Positions 44,333-55,273 of a stretch of 64,000 nt of DNA are shown piece by piece. This DNA comes from Chloracidobacterium validum (lineage in GTDB: Bacteria; Acidobacteriota; Blastocatellia; Chloracidobacteriales; Chloracidobacteriaceae), in assembly GCF_018304825.1 (NCBI RefSeq), contig NZ_CP072648.1:1595501-1659500 (forward strand). The letters run 5' to 3'. A program made the translations under genes and the position numbers. The stretch's first letter is position 1, and the number at the start of each line of letters is the position of its first letter. The notes beneath the pieces are model-generated. The model did not search any database. It saw only the letters and a list, made by a program, of their open reading frames with translations, and was not told the DNA's origin.

Positions 44333-45061
44333 TCACCCAAACAGCAACTTGCCGCCGGCGACCACGAGGACGAGGGATAGCGCATACGCGATGGCGCGTG
44401 GGGAAAAATGCCGACTCCCAACATAGGACCCTACCCACCCACCGACCAGCGCCGCGACAAACAGTGGCCACGCAAAGACCGGCAGCGGTCCGGCGCTGGC
44501 CACATACCCTAGCAATCCGGCCAGTGAGTTCCCCAGAATGAAGGCGGCCGAAACAGCAGAAGCTACCTTTGCCTCTGCCCACCGGGCGAACAGCAACAGC
44601 GGGGTCAGGAAGATTCCACCACCGGTTCCCGTAAGACCCGACAGCAACCCAATGACCGCGCCGCCAAGTAGCGCGGCCGTTAGTGGTGGAAGCCGAACCG
44701 CTCCTTCCGCCGGCTTTGGCAACCATAAACGCGCGGCTGAAAACCACAACACACCGCCGACCAGCCATCTGAACACTTCCGGCGGCGCTGTCAGATACCC
44801 GCCGACGAACGCCGACGGCAGGGCCGACAAGGCAAACGGCCAGAAGCGTCGCCACTCGAAATAGGGGGCGAAGTGCCACGTCGCCAGAACCGCTACAAGG
44901 ACATTGAGCATCAGGGCCAACGGTTTGATGACGGCCGGGCCAAGTCCGGCCAAGGTCAGGATGGCAATGTAACCAGACGCCCCGGCATGGCCGACTGAGG
45001 CATAGAGTGCGGCAACCACCAGGACGCCAGCCGTCACCCACAGAAGAACGTCGAGCGGCAT
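44333..45061 (-). CDS. TauE/SafE-family sulfite exporter-like permease
   Basis: 242 residues with about eight hydrophobic helices in two related halves; the repeat marks are VGHAGASGYIAIL in the first half and SGLTGTGGGIFLTPLLL in the second. The family exports sulfite, sulfoacetate or other small anions. Which anion is unknown here. A GTGGCA/TGCCAC hairpin at about 44311-44327 follows its stop and may end the transcript. It starts 3 bp after the hypothetical gene upstream. Confidence 0.87.
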   Translation of the reverse strand: MPLDVLLWVTAGVLVVAALYASVGHAGASGYIAILTLAGLGPAVIKPLALMLNVLVAVLATWHFAPYFEWRRFWPFALSALPSAFVGGYLTAPPEVFRWLVGGVLWFSAARLWLPKPAEGAVRLPPLTAALLGGAVIGLLSGLTGTGGGIFLTPLLLFARWAEAKVASAVSAAFILGNSLAGLLGYVASAGPLPVFAWPLFVAALVGGWVGSYVGSRHFSPRAIAYALSLVLVVAGGKLLFG

Positions 45062-45064
45062 GAC

Positions 45065-45526
45065 CTAGGGCAGTGGGTCAAACTTGGGTTTGGTGGCGCT
45101 GATGCGACGATAAAGGCCGGCAGCCGTCACGTTATGGCCGAACCCGCAAACGCCATCCTGCGTCACGACCAACCGCCCGCCGGTAAAGCGCAGCGTGATC
45201 TGGCACTCCGGGTCGTCGTCACCCATCGGGTTGAACGTTGCCGTATCACCCTCGATGAAAGCGATGCCATCGCCCGTTCCGATATTGGCCGTTGGCGTGC
45301 CGTCCGGGAGACGGTATGCATACACGCCGTCAAAGGCCACGCGCAGGCGCTGCCGGCCGAGCGCCAACACCTTGAGCGCGCTGCCGTCTTTCCGCCGCCA
45401 GGTGCCGTTGACCTGCGCGGCCGTGACAATCGTCTGTGGATTCGCCGTCACCTCTGGCAGGAGAACACAGGTTGAAAGCGTAAGCCATCCAGCCAGGACA
45501 GCCATTAGTGGTGCGAAAGATCGCAT
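45065..45526 (-). CDS. Secreted hypothetical protein, possible lipoprotein
   Basis: 153 residues. A hydrophobic N-terminus with LTLSTC (Cys about 20) makes a plausible lipobox. The mature part is beta-rich with a VNGTWRRKDGSALKV start, a recurring pattern for small lipocalin-like or META-type periplasmic proteins, and two later cysteines (PEC, GVC) that may form a disulfide. It overlaps recF by 22 bp. Confidence 0.65.
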   Translation of the reverse strand: MRSFAPLMAVLAGWLTLSTCVLLPEVTANPQTIVTAAQVNGTWRRKDGSALKVLALGRQRLRVAFDGVYAYRLPDGTPTANIGTGDGIAFIEGDTATFNPMGDDDPECQITLRFTGGRLVVTQDGVCGFGHNVTAAGLYRRISATKPKFDPLP

Positions 45527-46677
45527 GGTGGTGACTCCGTTTCGAGCAAGGGCGTGTCGAACATCTGGCCATCCTCGGCATCCTTGGCGGGATACACAAA
45601 ACGCCCGGCATGCAGTTGCTGCCGGTGGGCCGGGCCGTTCACCAAACCCGGTTTGGTCGTGGTGACGAAGGTTTGGGCCTTGTCCTGCAAGTAGTCAAGC
45701 AGGGTAGCAATCCGCCCTGCATCGAGTTCGGCGTCGAGGTCGTCCAGCAGGAACACGGGGGGTTCTGCGCAGCGTTCGCGGTAGAGCGCCAGTTGCCCCA
45801 GCGTGAGCGCAAGCAAGGCACTTCGCTGCTGACCGGCGCTGCCGAACCGCGCGACATCCCGGCCGTCCATTAGAATCGCCAGGTCGTCCCGGTGCGGACC
45901 GACCAACGCATGCCCGGCCGCCAGTTCGGCCGGCCGGCGCCGCGCCAGTTGTTCCAGCATTGCCGATTGGAAAGCCTCGGCCGTGGCCGGCAGACCATCC
46001 GCCACCGACGAACGATACCGAATGGTGATCTGCTCCGCACCGAACAGTTGTCGGGTGAGGCGCGCATCGAGGCATTCGGCGTACCGGGCGCGTTCGATGT
46101 GCAGCTCGGCGCCGAGCGTGACAAGCTGCGTATCCCAGGCTTCCAGCGACGCCAGCCAAGTCCGTCGGTCGGCTTGCTCCGCAACGGCCCGCAACAGGGC
46201 GTTTTTCTGCTTGAGGACCCGATTGTAATCGGACAGCGCCTGGAGATACGCCGGTTTGAGACTCAGCACGCCCCGGTCAAGAAAACGTCGCCGCTCGCCG
46301 GGTTCGCCACACACCACATCGAGCGCTTCACGCCCGTAGGCAAAGACCACGAGTTGGCCCAGGTAGTCGCCAAGTGACACTCGTTTGCCGTTGACCAGCA
46401 GCGTCTTGCGCCCGGCTTCGAGGTGGAGGTCAAGGGTCACCGGAATGGACCGCCGCCGGACTTCCGCGCGGAGGTGCGCGGCGGACGCACCAAAGGCGAT
46501 GAAGTCTTGTGGCTGGTGCGTCCGAAAGGATTTTGTCGTGGCCAACAAATACATGACTTCCAGCCAGTTGGTCTTACCCTGTCCGTTATTGCCCCAAAGC
46601 ACATTGAGGCCGGGGCGTGGCTGCAATGTTCCGGCAAGGTTGCGAAAGCCATCTACCGTGACCGATACAATTTCCAT
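45505..46677 (-). CDS. recF: DNA replication and repair protein RecF
   Basis: SMC-like ATPase that helps load RecA at gaps. 390 residues with Walker [13 protein letters not shown] (about 29-40), the family segment [15 protein letters not shown]-like (FAYGREALD), [18 protein letters not shown], the signature [16 protein letters not shown] and Walker [13 protein letters not shown]. It is not next to dnaA, dnaN or gyrB, where it often lies. The last ~45 residues form an unrelated tail. Confidence 0.94.
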   Translation of the reverse strand: MEIVSVTVDGFRNLAGTLQPRPGLNVLWGNNGQGKTNWLEVMYLLATTKSFRTHQPQDFIAFGASAAHLRAEVRRRSIPVTLDLHLEAGRKTLLVNGKRVSLGDYLGQLVVFAYGREALDVVCGEPGERRRFLDRGVLSLKPAYLQALSDYNRVLKQKNALLRAVAEQADRRTWLASLEAWDTQLVTLGAELHIERARYAECLDARLTRQLFGAEQITIRYRSSVADGLPATAEAFQSAMLEQLARRRPAELAAGHALVGPHRDDLAILMDGRDVARFGSAGQQRSALLALTLGQLALYRERCAEPPVFLLDDLDAELDAGRIATLLDYLQDKAQTFVTTTKPGLVNGPAHRQQLHAGRFVYPAKDAEDGQMFDTPLLETESPPCDLSHH

Positions 46678-46703
46678 GCTGATGCGCGCGCTCCGGGGTG
46701 TAG

Positions 46704-47876
<1,173 letters not shown>

Positions 47877-47947
47877 GGTTGGCTCAAGCTCCTGGGGGCA
47901 TCAAAGTTAGTGCTGCGCGCATGTATAGGCGAATCGCGCCGACGAAG

Positions 47948-48697
47948 CTACGTTCCCAACACAACCGGCAGCAGGGCTTCAACCCACGCGGCGTACATCC
48001 GGCCCGATGGGTGCAACCCATCCGCCGCCAGCCAAGACCGATCCTGGGCCGCGCGCCGGGAAATCGAGGTGACCTCCACATAATGCGCTCCAACGGCCAG
48101 GGCTTCTTCGCGGTTGACGGCGTTGAACTGGTCAATGCTCGAACCTTCATCCTGGCGGTGTTGCGCGGCGGCAAAGGGCGTCACGCACCAATCTGGAATC
48201 GAGATGACGATCACGCGCGCTGCCCGGCCGCCCGCAAATTCAACGGCTTGAGCAAGCACCGCGCGAAACTGCGGACGGTACTCTTCTGGCGTCCGTCGCC
48301 GGTACTGATCGTTGACGCCGATGAGCAATGTCACCAGATCAAACGTCCCGGATGGACGGTCGGCAGCTATGGCGGCGGTGAGTTCATCGGTTGTCCACCC
48401 GGTGCGCGCAATGACTTGCGGCGGAGCCACGGTGCGCCCCTGCCGCCGCAGCGCAGCGCAAAGCTGTTCGGGAAAGCGTTCCGAATCGGCAACGCCTTCG
48501 CCAATCGTGTAGGAATCCCCCAGGGCCAAATAACGCATGGCAGACGCATCCTTTGATGTCATATCCCCGGCGGATAGGGGGTGCGCGGTCGGGACGGAAC
48601 GACAGCCAACCAGCAGGACGAGGCACAGGCACGCGCCAATCCACAGCCGCCACGGTTGGGAACCCAGCGCCGGCCGCCTCACTCCCCGGCCGGTCAT
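47948..48697 (-). CDS. SGNH/GDSL-family esterase lipoprotein
   Basis: 249 residues from ATG 48697. The N-terminal helix ends in LLVGC (Cys about 32), a good lipobox. The SGNH blocks are ALGDSYTIGEG (nucleophile Ser), the GWTTDEL region, IGVNDQYRRR and the DGLHPSG Asp/His pair. It should hydrolyse an ester at the envelope. The start overlaps the upstream membrane-protein stop by four bases, which excludes the much longer open frame around it. Confidence 0.9.
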   Translation of the reverse strand: MTGRGVRRPALGSQPWRLWIGACLCLVLLVGCRSVPTAHPLSAGDMTSKDASAMRYLALGDSYTIGEGVADSERFPEQLCAALRRQGRTVAPPQVIARTGWTTDELTAAIAADRPSGTFDLVTLLIGVNDQYRRRTPEEYRPQFRAVLAQAVEFAGGRAARVIVISIPDWCVTPFAAAQHRQDEGSSIDQFNAVNREEALAVGAHYVEVTSISRRAAQDRSWLAADGLHPSGRMYAAWVEALLPVVLGT

Positions 48698-49560
48698 GGC
48701 ATGGTTTCCAACAGGCGGCAGCCGCCGGCGATAAAGACCAAGTTGACCCAGTAGCGCAGGCACACCAGCAGTTGACCAAGCAAGCACAGGAAGGCCGTTG
48801 TCGTCCAGGTCAGCGGCGCAACCGAGCTTGCCAGCCAAGTCAGCCCGCCGACGACCACCAGCCACAGCCCGGTCGTCAGAGCATAGAACCCAATCGCCGC
48901 GACCGGATAGCGGACCAGGAGGCCCAATCCGGCCTTGATTTGCCCTGACCAGGACCGGCGCGGACCGTGGACGACCAAGGCCAGCCTGACGTAGTCCATC
49001 ACCAGCCGGATCGACCAGAAGATCAGAAGTCCACTGCCAAGCCAAAGCCATTGCATCAGGTCGCTCCGCCAGGGCGTTGTTTGACCCTCGGTGACACTGG
49101 CATAGAGCCAGGTTCCGCCGACGGCCAGCACCAGCCCCGCCAGGGCTTGAAGCGCAAGCGTTGCCATTCCCGCAACGAGCAACGGGAGGAAATAGCGGCG
49201 GCAATCTGCCCAGAAGGCACGGGGTACTTCCTGGGGGACAAACGAAGCGATGATCCCGCCGGCAAGCAGCGTAGCGACGAGCGCGCCAACCAACCAGACC
49301 AAGCCGGAAGCTACGGCCAGGCGGATGGGAAAGGCGCTTTTTCCGATCCGCAGCGCAACCACTAGCCACTCGATGTCGAGGGTGGGCTTGAGGAGGCGTT
49401 CGCCAAAGAGCGAACGTCCGTTGACCGTGTCTAGCCACAGGACGACCGGCAGGAGCGCCAGCAGGGTCAGGCCCAAGTTGACGCCGGTGAGAAGAAATGC
49501 CCACTTCAGATTGGCCGTCGCCCGGCGCAGGCTGTCGGGGAGCAGCGTTTGGAACATCAT
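48694..49560 (-). CDS. Polytopic membrane protein, unknown
   Basis: 288 residues from ATG 49560, with about six hydrophobic helices, no catalytic motif and a conserved-looking amphipathic N-terminus (FQTLLPDSLRRATANLKW). The pattern resembles membrane proteins of the DUF975/GlpM-like kinds, but I cannot name it. An inverted repeat GTCAGGA-AG-TCCTGAC lies at 49573-49588, just before the start. Coupled to the esterase lipoprotein by a four-base overlap. Confidence 0.65.
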   Translation of the reverse strand: MMFQTLLPDSLRRATANLKWAFLLTGVNLGLTLLALLPVVLWLDTVNGRSLFGERLLKPTLDIEWLVVALRIGKSAFPIRLAVASGLVWLVGALVATLLAGGIIASFVPQEVPRAFWADCRRYFLPLLVAGMATLALQALAGLVLAVGGTWLYASVTEGQTTPWRSDLMQWLWLGSGLLIFWSIRLVMDYVRLALVVHGPRRSWSGQIKAGLGLLVRYPVAAIGFYALTTGLWLVVVGGLTWLASSVAPLTWTTTAFLCLLGQLLVCLRYWVNLVFIAGGCRLLETMP

Positions 49561-49572
49561 TGAGATCACAAG

Positions 49573-49588
49573 GTCAGGAAGTCCTGAC
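49573..49588. repeat. Short inverted repeat upstream of the membrane-protein start
   Basis: GTCAGGA and TCCTGAC, perfect 7-base arms with a 2-base spacer, lie 13 bp upstream of the start codon at 49560; possible operator. Confidence 0.35.
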
Positions 49589-49762
49589 GGAACATTGACC
49601 GGCAACTTGCGGACGATGACGACAGCGAGCACCAAATGGCGTAGCGAAAGGGCCTTTTCCAGCTCGATGGTGAAAGGCAACCAGAAAAGAAGTCCACGAG
49701 CGTGATGCCGAAGGTCCGATTACGGATTTTTGTCATTTTACAGGTTCTTGCCTCCGAAGCGT

Positions 49763-50020
49763 TCAATCCGGCGACAGGGTGTCGTCCTCAGCCTTGGCTT
49801 CGGTTTCTGCCTCTACCTCGCCTGCCATCTCGTCCCGTGCCGACGCCTCAATCTGGATGAAACGCAGCTTGACGGCGGCCACATTGAGGGCATCGCAAGC
49901 AACCTCAAAAACTTCCCAGCCAGATTGCTCAGCGAGTATGGCTTGTAGAAGCTGCTCGGCTTCGCGCAGATGCGCCTGGGCCTCAACCATCAGTTGGCGA
50001 TGCTGTGGACTAAAAGACAT
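49763..50020 (-). CDS. Small helical hypothetical protein
   Basis: 85 residues from ATG 50020. Mostly one or two amphipathic helices (EAQAHLREAEQLLQAILAEQ, then SGWEVFEVACDALNVAAVKL), ending in a very acidic tail. Possibly a coiled-coil dimer. It overlaps the 3' end of the S4 gene by 11 bp. Not recognised. Confidence 0.55.
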   Translation of the reverse strand: MSFSPQHRQLMVEAQAHLREAEQLLQAILAEQSGWEVFEVACDALNVAAVKLRFIQIEASARDEMAGEVEAETEAKAEDDTLSPD

Positions 50021-50276
50021 GTTCGATTGGCGCTTCAGAAATCCGTTCATAGAGCGCCGTCGGCGTTTTGACGCATTTCGTCTCCGGCACGTTCACCACC
50101 CGAACGACAATTTGCCGCTTGCCTAAACGAAGGGTCAGGCAGTCGCCGGCTTTGATGGAACGCGAGCTTTTGGCCGGCAGGTCGTTGACCAGGACGGCCC
50201 CGACATCGCATAGATTCTGCGCCACGGTTCGGCGTGGCACCAGGCGGCTGACTTTGAGAAACAGGTCTAATCGCAT
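50010..50276 (-). CDS. S4-domain RNA-binding protein (HslR/RqcP-like)
   Basis: 88 residues, essentially one S4 domain: MRLDLFLKVSRLVPRRTVAQNLCDVGAVLVNDLPAKSS followed by a short beta strand GDCLTLRLGKRQIVVRV. Small free-standing S4 proteins bind stalled 50S subunits (Hsp15, RqcP); this one is shorter than E. coli HslR and closer in size to RqcP. Placement 24 bp after the crotonase gene gives no functional clue. Confidence 0.88.
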   Translation of the reverse strand: MRLDLFLKVSRLVPRRTVAQNLCDVGAVLVNDLPAKSSRSIKAGDCLTLRLGKRQIVVRVVNVPETKCVKTPTALYERISEAPIEHVF

Positions 50277-50300
50277 GGGAGCTTGGCTAAGACATCTGCG

Positions 50301-51074
50301 TCAGTGGTGTTGCCAGACTGGCTTTCGCTTTTCACGGAAGGCGCGCAGTCCTTCCTGGACGTCGGCATAGCTCATCAACTGGTTGAGATACTGATCTTCA
50401 ATCGCCTGCATGGCGGCATCAATGTCGTGGAAATAGGCGGTGTGCAGCGCCCGCCGGGCAGATTCCAACACGGGCGCGCTCCAGCCGTGCAAGATGGCGA
50501 GCAATTCTTCAGTCTTGGCAGGCAACTGGTCCTGGGGCACGACATAGTCCACCAGTCCTGCCCGCTGCGCTTCCGCGGCGTCAAGCACCTCTGACAACAG
50601 CACCATGCGGGTAGCCCGTCGCCAGCCAATGATGCGTGGCAGCAGGACGCTGGCCGTTGGCGGGTAAAGCCCCAGGCGGATTTCGGGTTGCCCAAAGGTC
50701 GCCGTTGTCACGGCGATGACCAAGTCGCAGTAGGCGACCAGTTCGCAGCCCATGCCAAAGGCCTGCCCCCGGACGACCCCCACCACCGGCTTGCCGAGCA
50801 CGCGCAGGTTTCGGTAGATGGCATGAAACTCCTGAAGTGTCTGATAGGCGGTGGATGGCTGGTGGTCCTCGACGGAAATACCAGTTGAAAAAGCCGTACA
50901 CTCCGGGGCAGCGGCGATGACAATCGCCTGAAAACCGTTGGATGGCTGCCTTCCCAAATCATCCAGGCACTGGTTGATTTCACGCATCATGGGGAGCGTC
51001 AAAATGTTGAGTGGTGGTGAAGCCAGCGTGAGAAAGGCAGTCCGTTGCTCGATGCTAAACTGTATGAGCGACAT
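50301..51074 (-). CDS. Enoyl-CoA hydratase/isomerase (crotonase) family protein
   Basis: 257 residues. The oxyanion segment is present as PECTAFSTGISVEDH, and the second half GQAFGMGCELVAYCDLVIA with FGQPEIRLGLYPP is typical. One catalytic Glu of true hydratases is retained in the PEIRLGL loop; the other position is not clear. It would act on an acyl-CoA, perhaps in a side pathway rather than core beta-oxidation. The thioesterase gene ends 6 bp upstream, so the pair probably shares a substrate class. Confidence 0.87.
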   Translation of the reverse strand: MSLIQFSIEQRTAFLTLASPPLNILTLPMMREINQCLDDLGRQPSNGFQAIVIAAAPECTAFSTGISVEDHQPSTAYQTLQEFHAIYRNLRVLGKPVVGVVRGQAFGMGCELVAYCDLVIAVTTATFGQPEIRLGLYPPTASVLLPRIIGWRRATRMVLLSEVLDAAEAQRAGLVDYVVPQDQLPAKTEELLAILHGWSAPVLESARRALHTAYFHDIDAAMQAIEDQYLNQLMSYADVQEGLRAFREKRKPVWQHH

Positions 51075-51080
51075 AGTGGT

Positions 51081-51500
51081 TTACCGTGTCATCAAGCGTT
51101 TCTGCGCCCCGGCCAGGAGGCGTTCCACCTGGACAATGGCGCGGGCATGGTCGCCTGCCCCGATTTTACCAGCCGGATCAAAGGCTTCGACCCGAAAGCG
51201 ATGTAGCTTACCATCAAAGCCAAGGTAAGTTGCGGTTGCGGTAACGGTCGCGCCGACCGGGGTCGGCGCCAAGTGCGTCACATTCACCTCCACGCCAACG
51301 GAAAGCTCGCCTGGTTGTTGCACGCTTTCAAGCAGTCGTCCGCAGGCTAGCTCCATGAGCGCAATCATCCGAATCGTAGCGAAGACATCAAGGTAGGCGT
51401 CACGGTATCGCTCATCTTTCCAGGCAAACGATAAGCCGTGCGCGGTATCTTCCTTTGTCACGGTGTAGGTGACATGTTCGGTTTGTCCGATAGAAAGCAT
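51081..51500 (-). CDS. Hotdog-fold thioesterase (FlK-like)
   Basis: 139 residues with the fold pattern of fluoroacetyl-CoA thioesterase-like proteins: an N-terminal strand, a long helix MIALMELACGRLLE with the catalytic Glu position, VGVEVNVTHLAPTPVG, and a HRFRVEAFDPAGKIG strand pair. Likely hydrolyses a short acyl-CoA. It sits between comM and the crotonase gene on the same strand. Confidence 0.8.
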   Translation of the reverse strand: MLSIGQTEHVTYTVTKEDTAHGLSFAWKDERYRDAYLDVFATIRMIALMELACGRLLESVQQPGELSVGVEVNVTHLAPTPVGATVTATATYLGFDGKLHRFRVEAFDPAGKIGAGDHARAIVQVERLLAGAQKRLMTR

Positions 51501-51545
51501 AAAGCACTGACTCCTCAGCGCGCGCCAGGGCCATCGGCGCGCGGC

Positions 51546-53105
51546 TCACTGCCAATAGCTCCGGTCAAGGCTGCGGTACTGAATGGCCTCAGCCACATGA
51601 TGGGCAGCAATGCCAGTTGCGCCCTCAAGGTCAGCTATGGTCCGACTGACTTTCAGGATGCGGTCATAAGCGCGCGCCGACAGACCCAGCCGGGCTATGG
51701 CGGTTTCCAACATGCGCGAGCCGGCGGCGTCCAACTGACAGTAGCGGCGAAGTGCGCGGGGCGGCATGTGGGCATTGCAGAATACAGTCGGCTTGGCATT
51801 GTCGCGGGCTTTGAAGCGTCCAAGCTGGATTTCTCTGGCGCGTATGACGCGCGCCCGAATCGTCGCCGAGTCTTCGCCCGGCACGTCACTGACCAGCTCC
51901 TGAAACCGGACGGCCGGGACATTCACATGGATGTCAATCCGGTCAAGCAGCGGGCCGGAAATTTTGGCAACGTAGCGTTGGATTTGAACCGGCGTACATT
52001 TGCATTCGCGCGTTGGATCGTTGAAAAAGCCACAGGGACAAGGGTTCATTGCTGCCGCCAACATAAACCGCGCCGGAAACGTCAGCGACATGGCCGCGCG
52101 TGAAATCGTCACTTTGCCGTCTTCGAGTGGCTGGCGGAGCACTTCCAGCGCGTTGCGGTCAAACTCTGGGAGTTCATCGAGGAAGAGCACGCCGTGGTGC
52201 GACAGGCTGACTTCGCCCGGACGCGGGGTCGCCCCCCCGCCGATGAGGCCGGCGTCGGAAACCGTGACGTGTGGGTTGCGAAAGGGACGCTCGCACACCA
52301 TGCCCTGGCCCTGCGTCAATCCGGCGACACTGTGAATGCGTGTGACATCCAGTGCTTCCTCGAAGGTCAGCGGCGGCAGGACGGTCGGAATCCGCCGAGC
52401 GAGCATGGTTTTGCCTGAGCCGGGCGGTCCAATCATCAAGATGTTGTGTCCGCCAGCGCAAGCGACCTCGATGGCCCGTCGAACGTGGAGTTGCCCGCGA
52501 ATGTCCCGAAAGTCGGCACTGCCATCCGTGGGCGTTGCCAGCAAGGCGTTTGTATCTACCGTGAAGGGGGCCGGCAGGGTGTCACGTTCCAGCAAAGCAA
52601 TGACATCGGCGAGTGAGTCAACCGGGTACGTTGCCACGCCACTGACGACAGCAGCCTCCGGGGCATTATCACGCGGGAGAATCATCCGCGCCTGGCCGCT
52701 TTCGCGCGCTTTGAGCGCCATCGAGAGCGCGCCTTTGACCGGGCGCACCTGTCCATCCAGTGAAAGCTCACCGACAAAGAGGGTATCGGGGACATGTCGG
52801 TTGCGGATGTCGCCCATTGCACCCAAGACGCCGACCGCAATCGGTAAATCAAAACCGGAGCCTTCCTTGCGCAAGTCGGCCGGGGCGAGGTTGACCGTGA
52901 CCCGTTGGTTAGGAAACAGATAACCACAGTTGGTGATGGCGGCCCGGATGCGCTCACGGCTTTCCCGAACCGCCGCGTCCGGCAAGCCAACCATGGTGAC
53001 AATGGGTTGACTTTCACCACCGTGCGGCGTCAGGTGAACTTCCACTTGTACAAGATGCGCGTCAATGCCAAAGACAGCCGCGCCAAACGTCTTGAAAAGC
53101 GCCAT
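51546..53105 (-). CDS. comM: Mg-chelatase-like AAA protein ComM/YifB
   Basis: 519 residues. N-terminal Lon-protease-like domain ([26 protein letters not shown]), then an AAA+ core with Walker A GPPGSGKT, the [13 protein letters not shown] segment and a Cys-rich MNPCPCGFF, and a C-terminal Mg_chelatase_C domain with [20 protein letters not shown]. ComM promotes branch migration during natural transformation, matching dprA in this window. Two short genes for lipid-type enzymes follow it on the same strand. Confidence 0.95.
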   Translation of the reverse strand: MALFKTFGAAVFGIDAHLVQVEVHLTPHGGESQPIVTMVGLPDAAVRESRERIRAAITNCGYLFPNQRVTVNLAPADLRKEGSGFDLPIAVGVLGAMGDIRNRHVPDTLFVGELSLDGQVRPVKGALSMALKARESGQARMILPRDNAPEAAVVSGVATYPVDSLADVIALLERDTLPAPFTVDTNALLATPTDGSADFRDIRGQLHVRRAIEVACAGGHNILMIGPPGSGKTMLARRIPTVLPPLTFEEALDVTRIHSVAGLTQGQGMVCERPFRNPHVTVSDAGLIGGGATPRPGEVSLSHHGVLFLDELPEFDRNALEVLRQPLEDGKVTISRAAMSLTFPARFMLAAAMNPCPCGFFNDPTRECKCTPVQIQRYVAKISGPLLDRIDIHVNVPAVRFQELVSDVPGEDSATIRARVIRAREIQLGRFKARDNAKPTVFCNAHMPPRALRRYCQLDAAGSRMLETAIARLGLSARAYDRILKVSRTIADLEGATGIAAHHVAEAIQYRSLDRSYWQ

Positions 53106-53386
53106 GACATCACAACAGATGAGCTGGGTTATCGGCGACTGAACCTACGTGTTTTCAGGCCAAGCGCGCAAGCTGAAACCTAAAAAAATAAAGCCTTGGT
53201 TGCGCGGCCGACCACGAGTTTGGTTGAATCATCAGCTATCGGTTTTCAGTTTTCTGAACGCTGAACAAATGGAAGAACATGACGAGGCATGGTGGCCAAC
53301 CCGACGGCTCTGGGGGGGCTGACCGGTTGTGCCTGCCCAGCCAAGGCAATCAAACTGGTGGCTCCAGTGGTTTTTGAGCATATCCA
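53106..53386. other. Divergent intergenic region comM / selB
   Basis: About 280 bp with no supportable coding frame, and no structure recognisable as tRNA-Sec, which often neighbours selB. An A-rich stretch near 53183-53193 may be part of a promoter. Confidence 0.45.
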
Positions 53387-55273
53387 ATGGAAAGCGTCGT
53401 TATCGGCACGGCCGGCCACATTGACCACGGCAAAACTGCGCTGATTCAAGCGCTCACCGGAACCAACCCAGACCGGCTCCCTGAAGAACAACAGCGTGGC
53501 ATGACCATTGACTTAGGCTTTGCCGACTTGCCGTACGCCGGGCGTCGGTTTGCTTTCGTGGATGTTCCCGGCCACGAACGGTTCATCAAAACCATGCTCG
53601 CCGGCGCGCAAGGGATTGACCTAGTGCTGTTTGTCATCGCCGCCGACGAGGGGGTGATGCCACAGACCACTGAGCACCTGGCAATTTGTCACCTGCTCGG
53701 TCTGTCACATGGGGTCGTGGCGCTTACGAAATCCGATCTCGTAACGGAAGATTGGCTCGCGCTCGTCCGCGAAGACGTGAACCAGCTTACGCAACGCACC
53801 TTCCTGGCAGGCAAACCACGGCTCCCGGTCAGCGCCAAAACCGGCGCGGGCCTGAGCAAGTTGCTGGTGGAGCTTGAACGGGAAGCCCGACAAGTCCGCC
53901 CCCGGGATGCCGCGCGCCCACCCCGCCTGCCGGTTGACCGCGTGTTCAGCGCGCGGGGCTTCGGGACGGTCGTCACCGGCACGTTGATTGCTGGAACCTT
54001 CAGCGTGGGCGATGAAGTCAGCATCGAACCTAGGGGATTGGCGGCGCGAATTCGCGGAATTGAAGTTCACGGTGAAACCCGGTCGTCTGTCCAGGCCGGT
54101 GAACGAGCCGCGCTCAACCTGTCGCCCATCAGCGTCGAAGATGTCCGGCGTGGCAGTGTCGTCACCCCGGCCGGGCGCTTCCAACCAACGTCGCTGCTGG
54201 ACGTCCAACTCGAAGTTCTCGCCGCCGCCCCACAGCCACTCGCCGATGAAGCCCGGATTCGTTTTCACCATGGCACGAGTGAACTGATGGCGCGTGTGAC
54301 TCTGCTTGATGGCGCACGCGAACTTGCGCCGGGAGAAACCGGTTTCGGGCAACTTCGGCTCGAAGCGCCGGTGCTGGCGCTCCCCGGCGACCGGTTCATC
54401 ATCCGGCGCTATTCACCGGCGGGCACACTCGGCGGCGGGGTGGTGCTCGACGGGCGGCCGCCCAGGCGGCGCGGCCGCTTACGAAGTGTAGCCAACTTCC
54501 TCAGCCAACTAGCTGAGGGACCGGAGTCACGGCGGATGGCGTTCATCAGCCGGGCCGGGGCACGAGGACTGACCTTGCGCGAGCTTGCCCAACTGACGGG
54601 CGAGAGCGACGCCGAACTCGAAACCTTTGCGCAACGCGCCACCGGGTTGACATACTTCGTGGCAAGCAAGCGACTGGTTGACCAATCCGCCCTCACCAAC
54701 TTCGGTCAGGAGGTTTTCCTTGCGCTTGAAGCGGCTCACCGGGAGCAACCTTTTCAGTCCAACTTCCCCCGTGAGGACATTCGCCAGCGCGTGGCAGCGA
54801 CCTTCCCGACGGAAGTTTTCCAACACGCCATCAGCCAACTCATCAACCAGGGCCGCATCGTCGCGGATGCGCGCGTCATGCGATTGGCGGAGCACCGCGT
54901 TGAGCTTTCCAACACGGAAGCTGCGTTGAAACACCGGGTGGAGGACCTCTGCCGTCAAGCCGGTTGGCAACCGCCAACGCTGGCTGGACTTTGTCGCGCA
55001 CTCAATATCTCGCCTCCGCAAGCGCAAACCCTGGTGCGGTTGCTGTTAGCCGAGCGCAAGCTGTATCAAATTACCGACTTTTTTCTGCATGTCGAAGCTG
55101 CGGAAGCATTGGTTGCGCGGCTGCGCGCGGCATATCCATCCGGCGCGACGCTCGATGTCGGCGCGTTCAAGACATTGTGCGACCTGCCCCGAAAGTTTGC
55201 GATTCCACTTCTCGAGTGGCTTGATCAAACCAACGTTACACGGCGCTACGGAAACACCCGCGTCATGATTTGA
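53387..55273 (+). CDS. selB: Selenocysteine-specific translation elongation factor
   Basis: Brings selenocysteyl-tRNA to UGA codons with a SECIS element. 628 residues: a GTPase domain with [11 protein letters not shown] (7-17), the shortened DVPGHE switch and TKSD, two beta-barrel domains with [15 protein letters not shown], and four C-terminal winged helices (from about 375). The GTPase and winged-helix layout distinguishes it from EF-Tu. No selA, selD or selC is nearby, so the rest of the pathway must lie elsewhere. It converges with the kinase gene, overlapping by 11 bp. Confidence 0.94.
   Translation: MESVVIGTAGHIDHGKTALIQALTGTNPDRLPEEQQRGMTIDLGFADLPYAGRRFAFVDVPGHERFIKTMLAGAQGIDLVLFVIAADEGVMPQTTEHLAICHLLGLSHGVVALTKSDLVTEDWLALVREDVNQLTQRTFLAGKPRLPVSAKTGAGLSKLLVELEREARQVRPRDAARPPRLPVDRVFSARGFGTVVTGTLIAGTFSVGDEVSIEPRGLAARIRGIEVHGETRSSVQAGERAALNLSPISVEDVRRGSVVTPAGRFQPTSLLDVQLEVLAAAPQPLADEARIRFHHGTSELMARVTLLDGARELAPGETGFGQLRLEAPVLALPGDRFIIRRYSPAGTLGGGVVLDGRPPRRRGRLRSVANFLSQLAEGPESRRMAFISRAGARGLTLRELAQLTGESDAELETFAQRATGLTYFVASKRLVDQSALTNFGQEVFLALEAAHREQPFQSNFPREDIRQRVAATFPTEVFQHAISQLINQGRIVADARVMRLAEHRVELSNTEAALKHRVEDLCRQAGWQPPTLAGLCRALNISPPQAQTLVRLLLAERKLYQITDFFLHVEAAEALVARLRAAYPSGATLDVGAFKTLCDLPRKFAIPLLEWLDQTNVTRRYGNTRVMI

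Noticed and set aside
47948-49504. 518-codon minus-strand frame
   Set aside because: Only the C-terminal 249 codons are a gene (GDSL lipoprotein); the rest is an out-of-frame reading of the upstream membrane protein.
53106-53386. tRNA-Sec upstream of selB
   Set aside because: GGTGG and TCAAA fragments occur, but no acceptor stem, anticodon loop and long variable arm could be assembled.
53246-53491. 81-codon minus-strand frame across the selB start
   Set aside because: Overlaps the conserved GTPase N-terminus in antisense and has no recognisable features.
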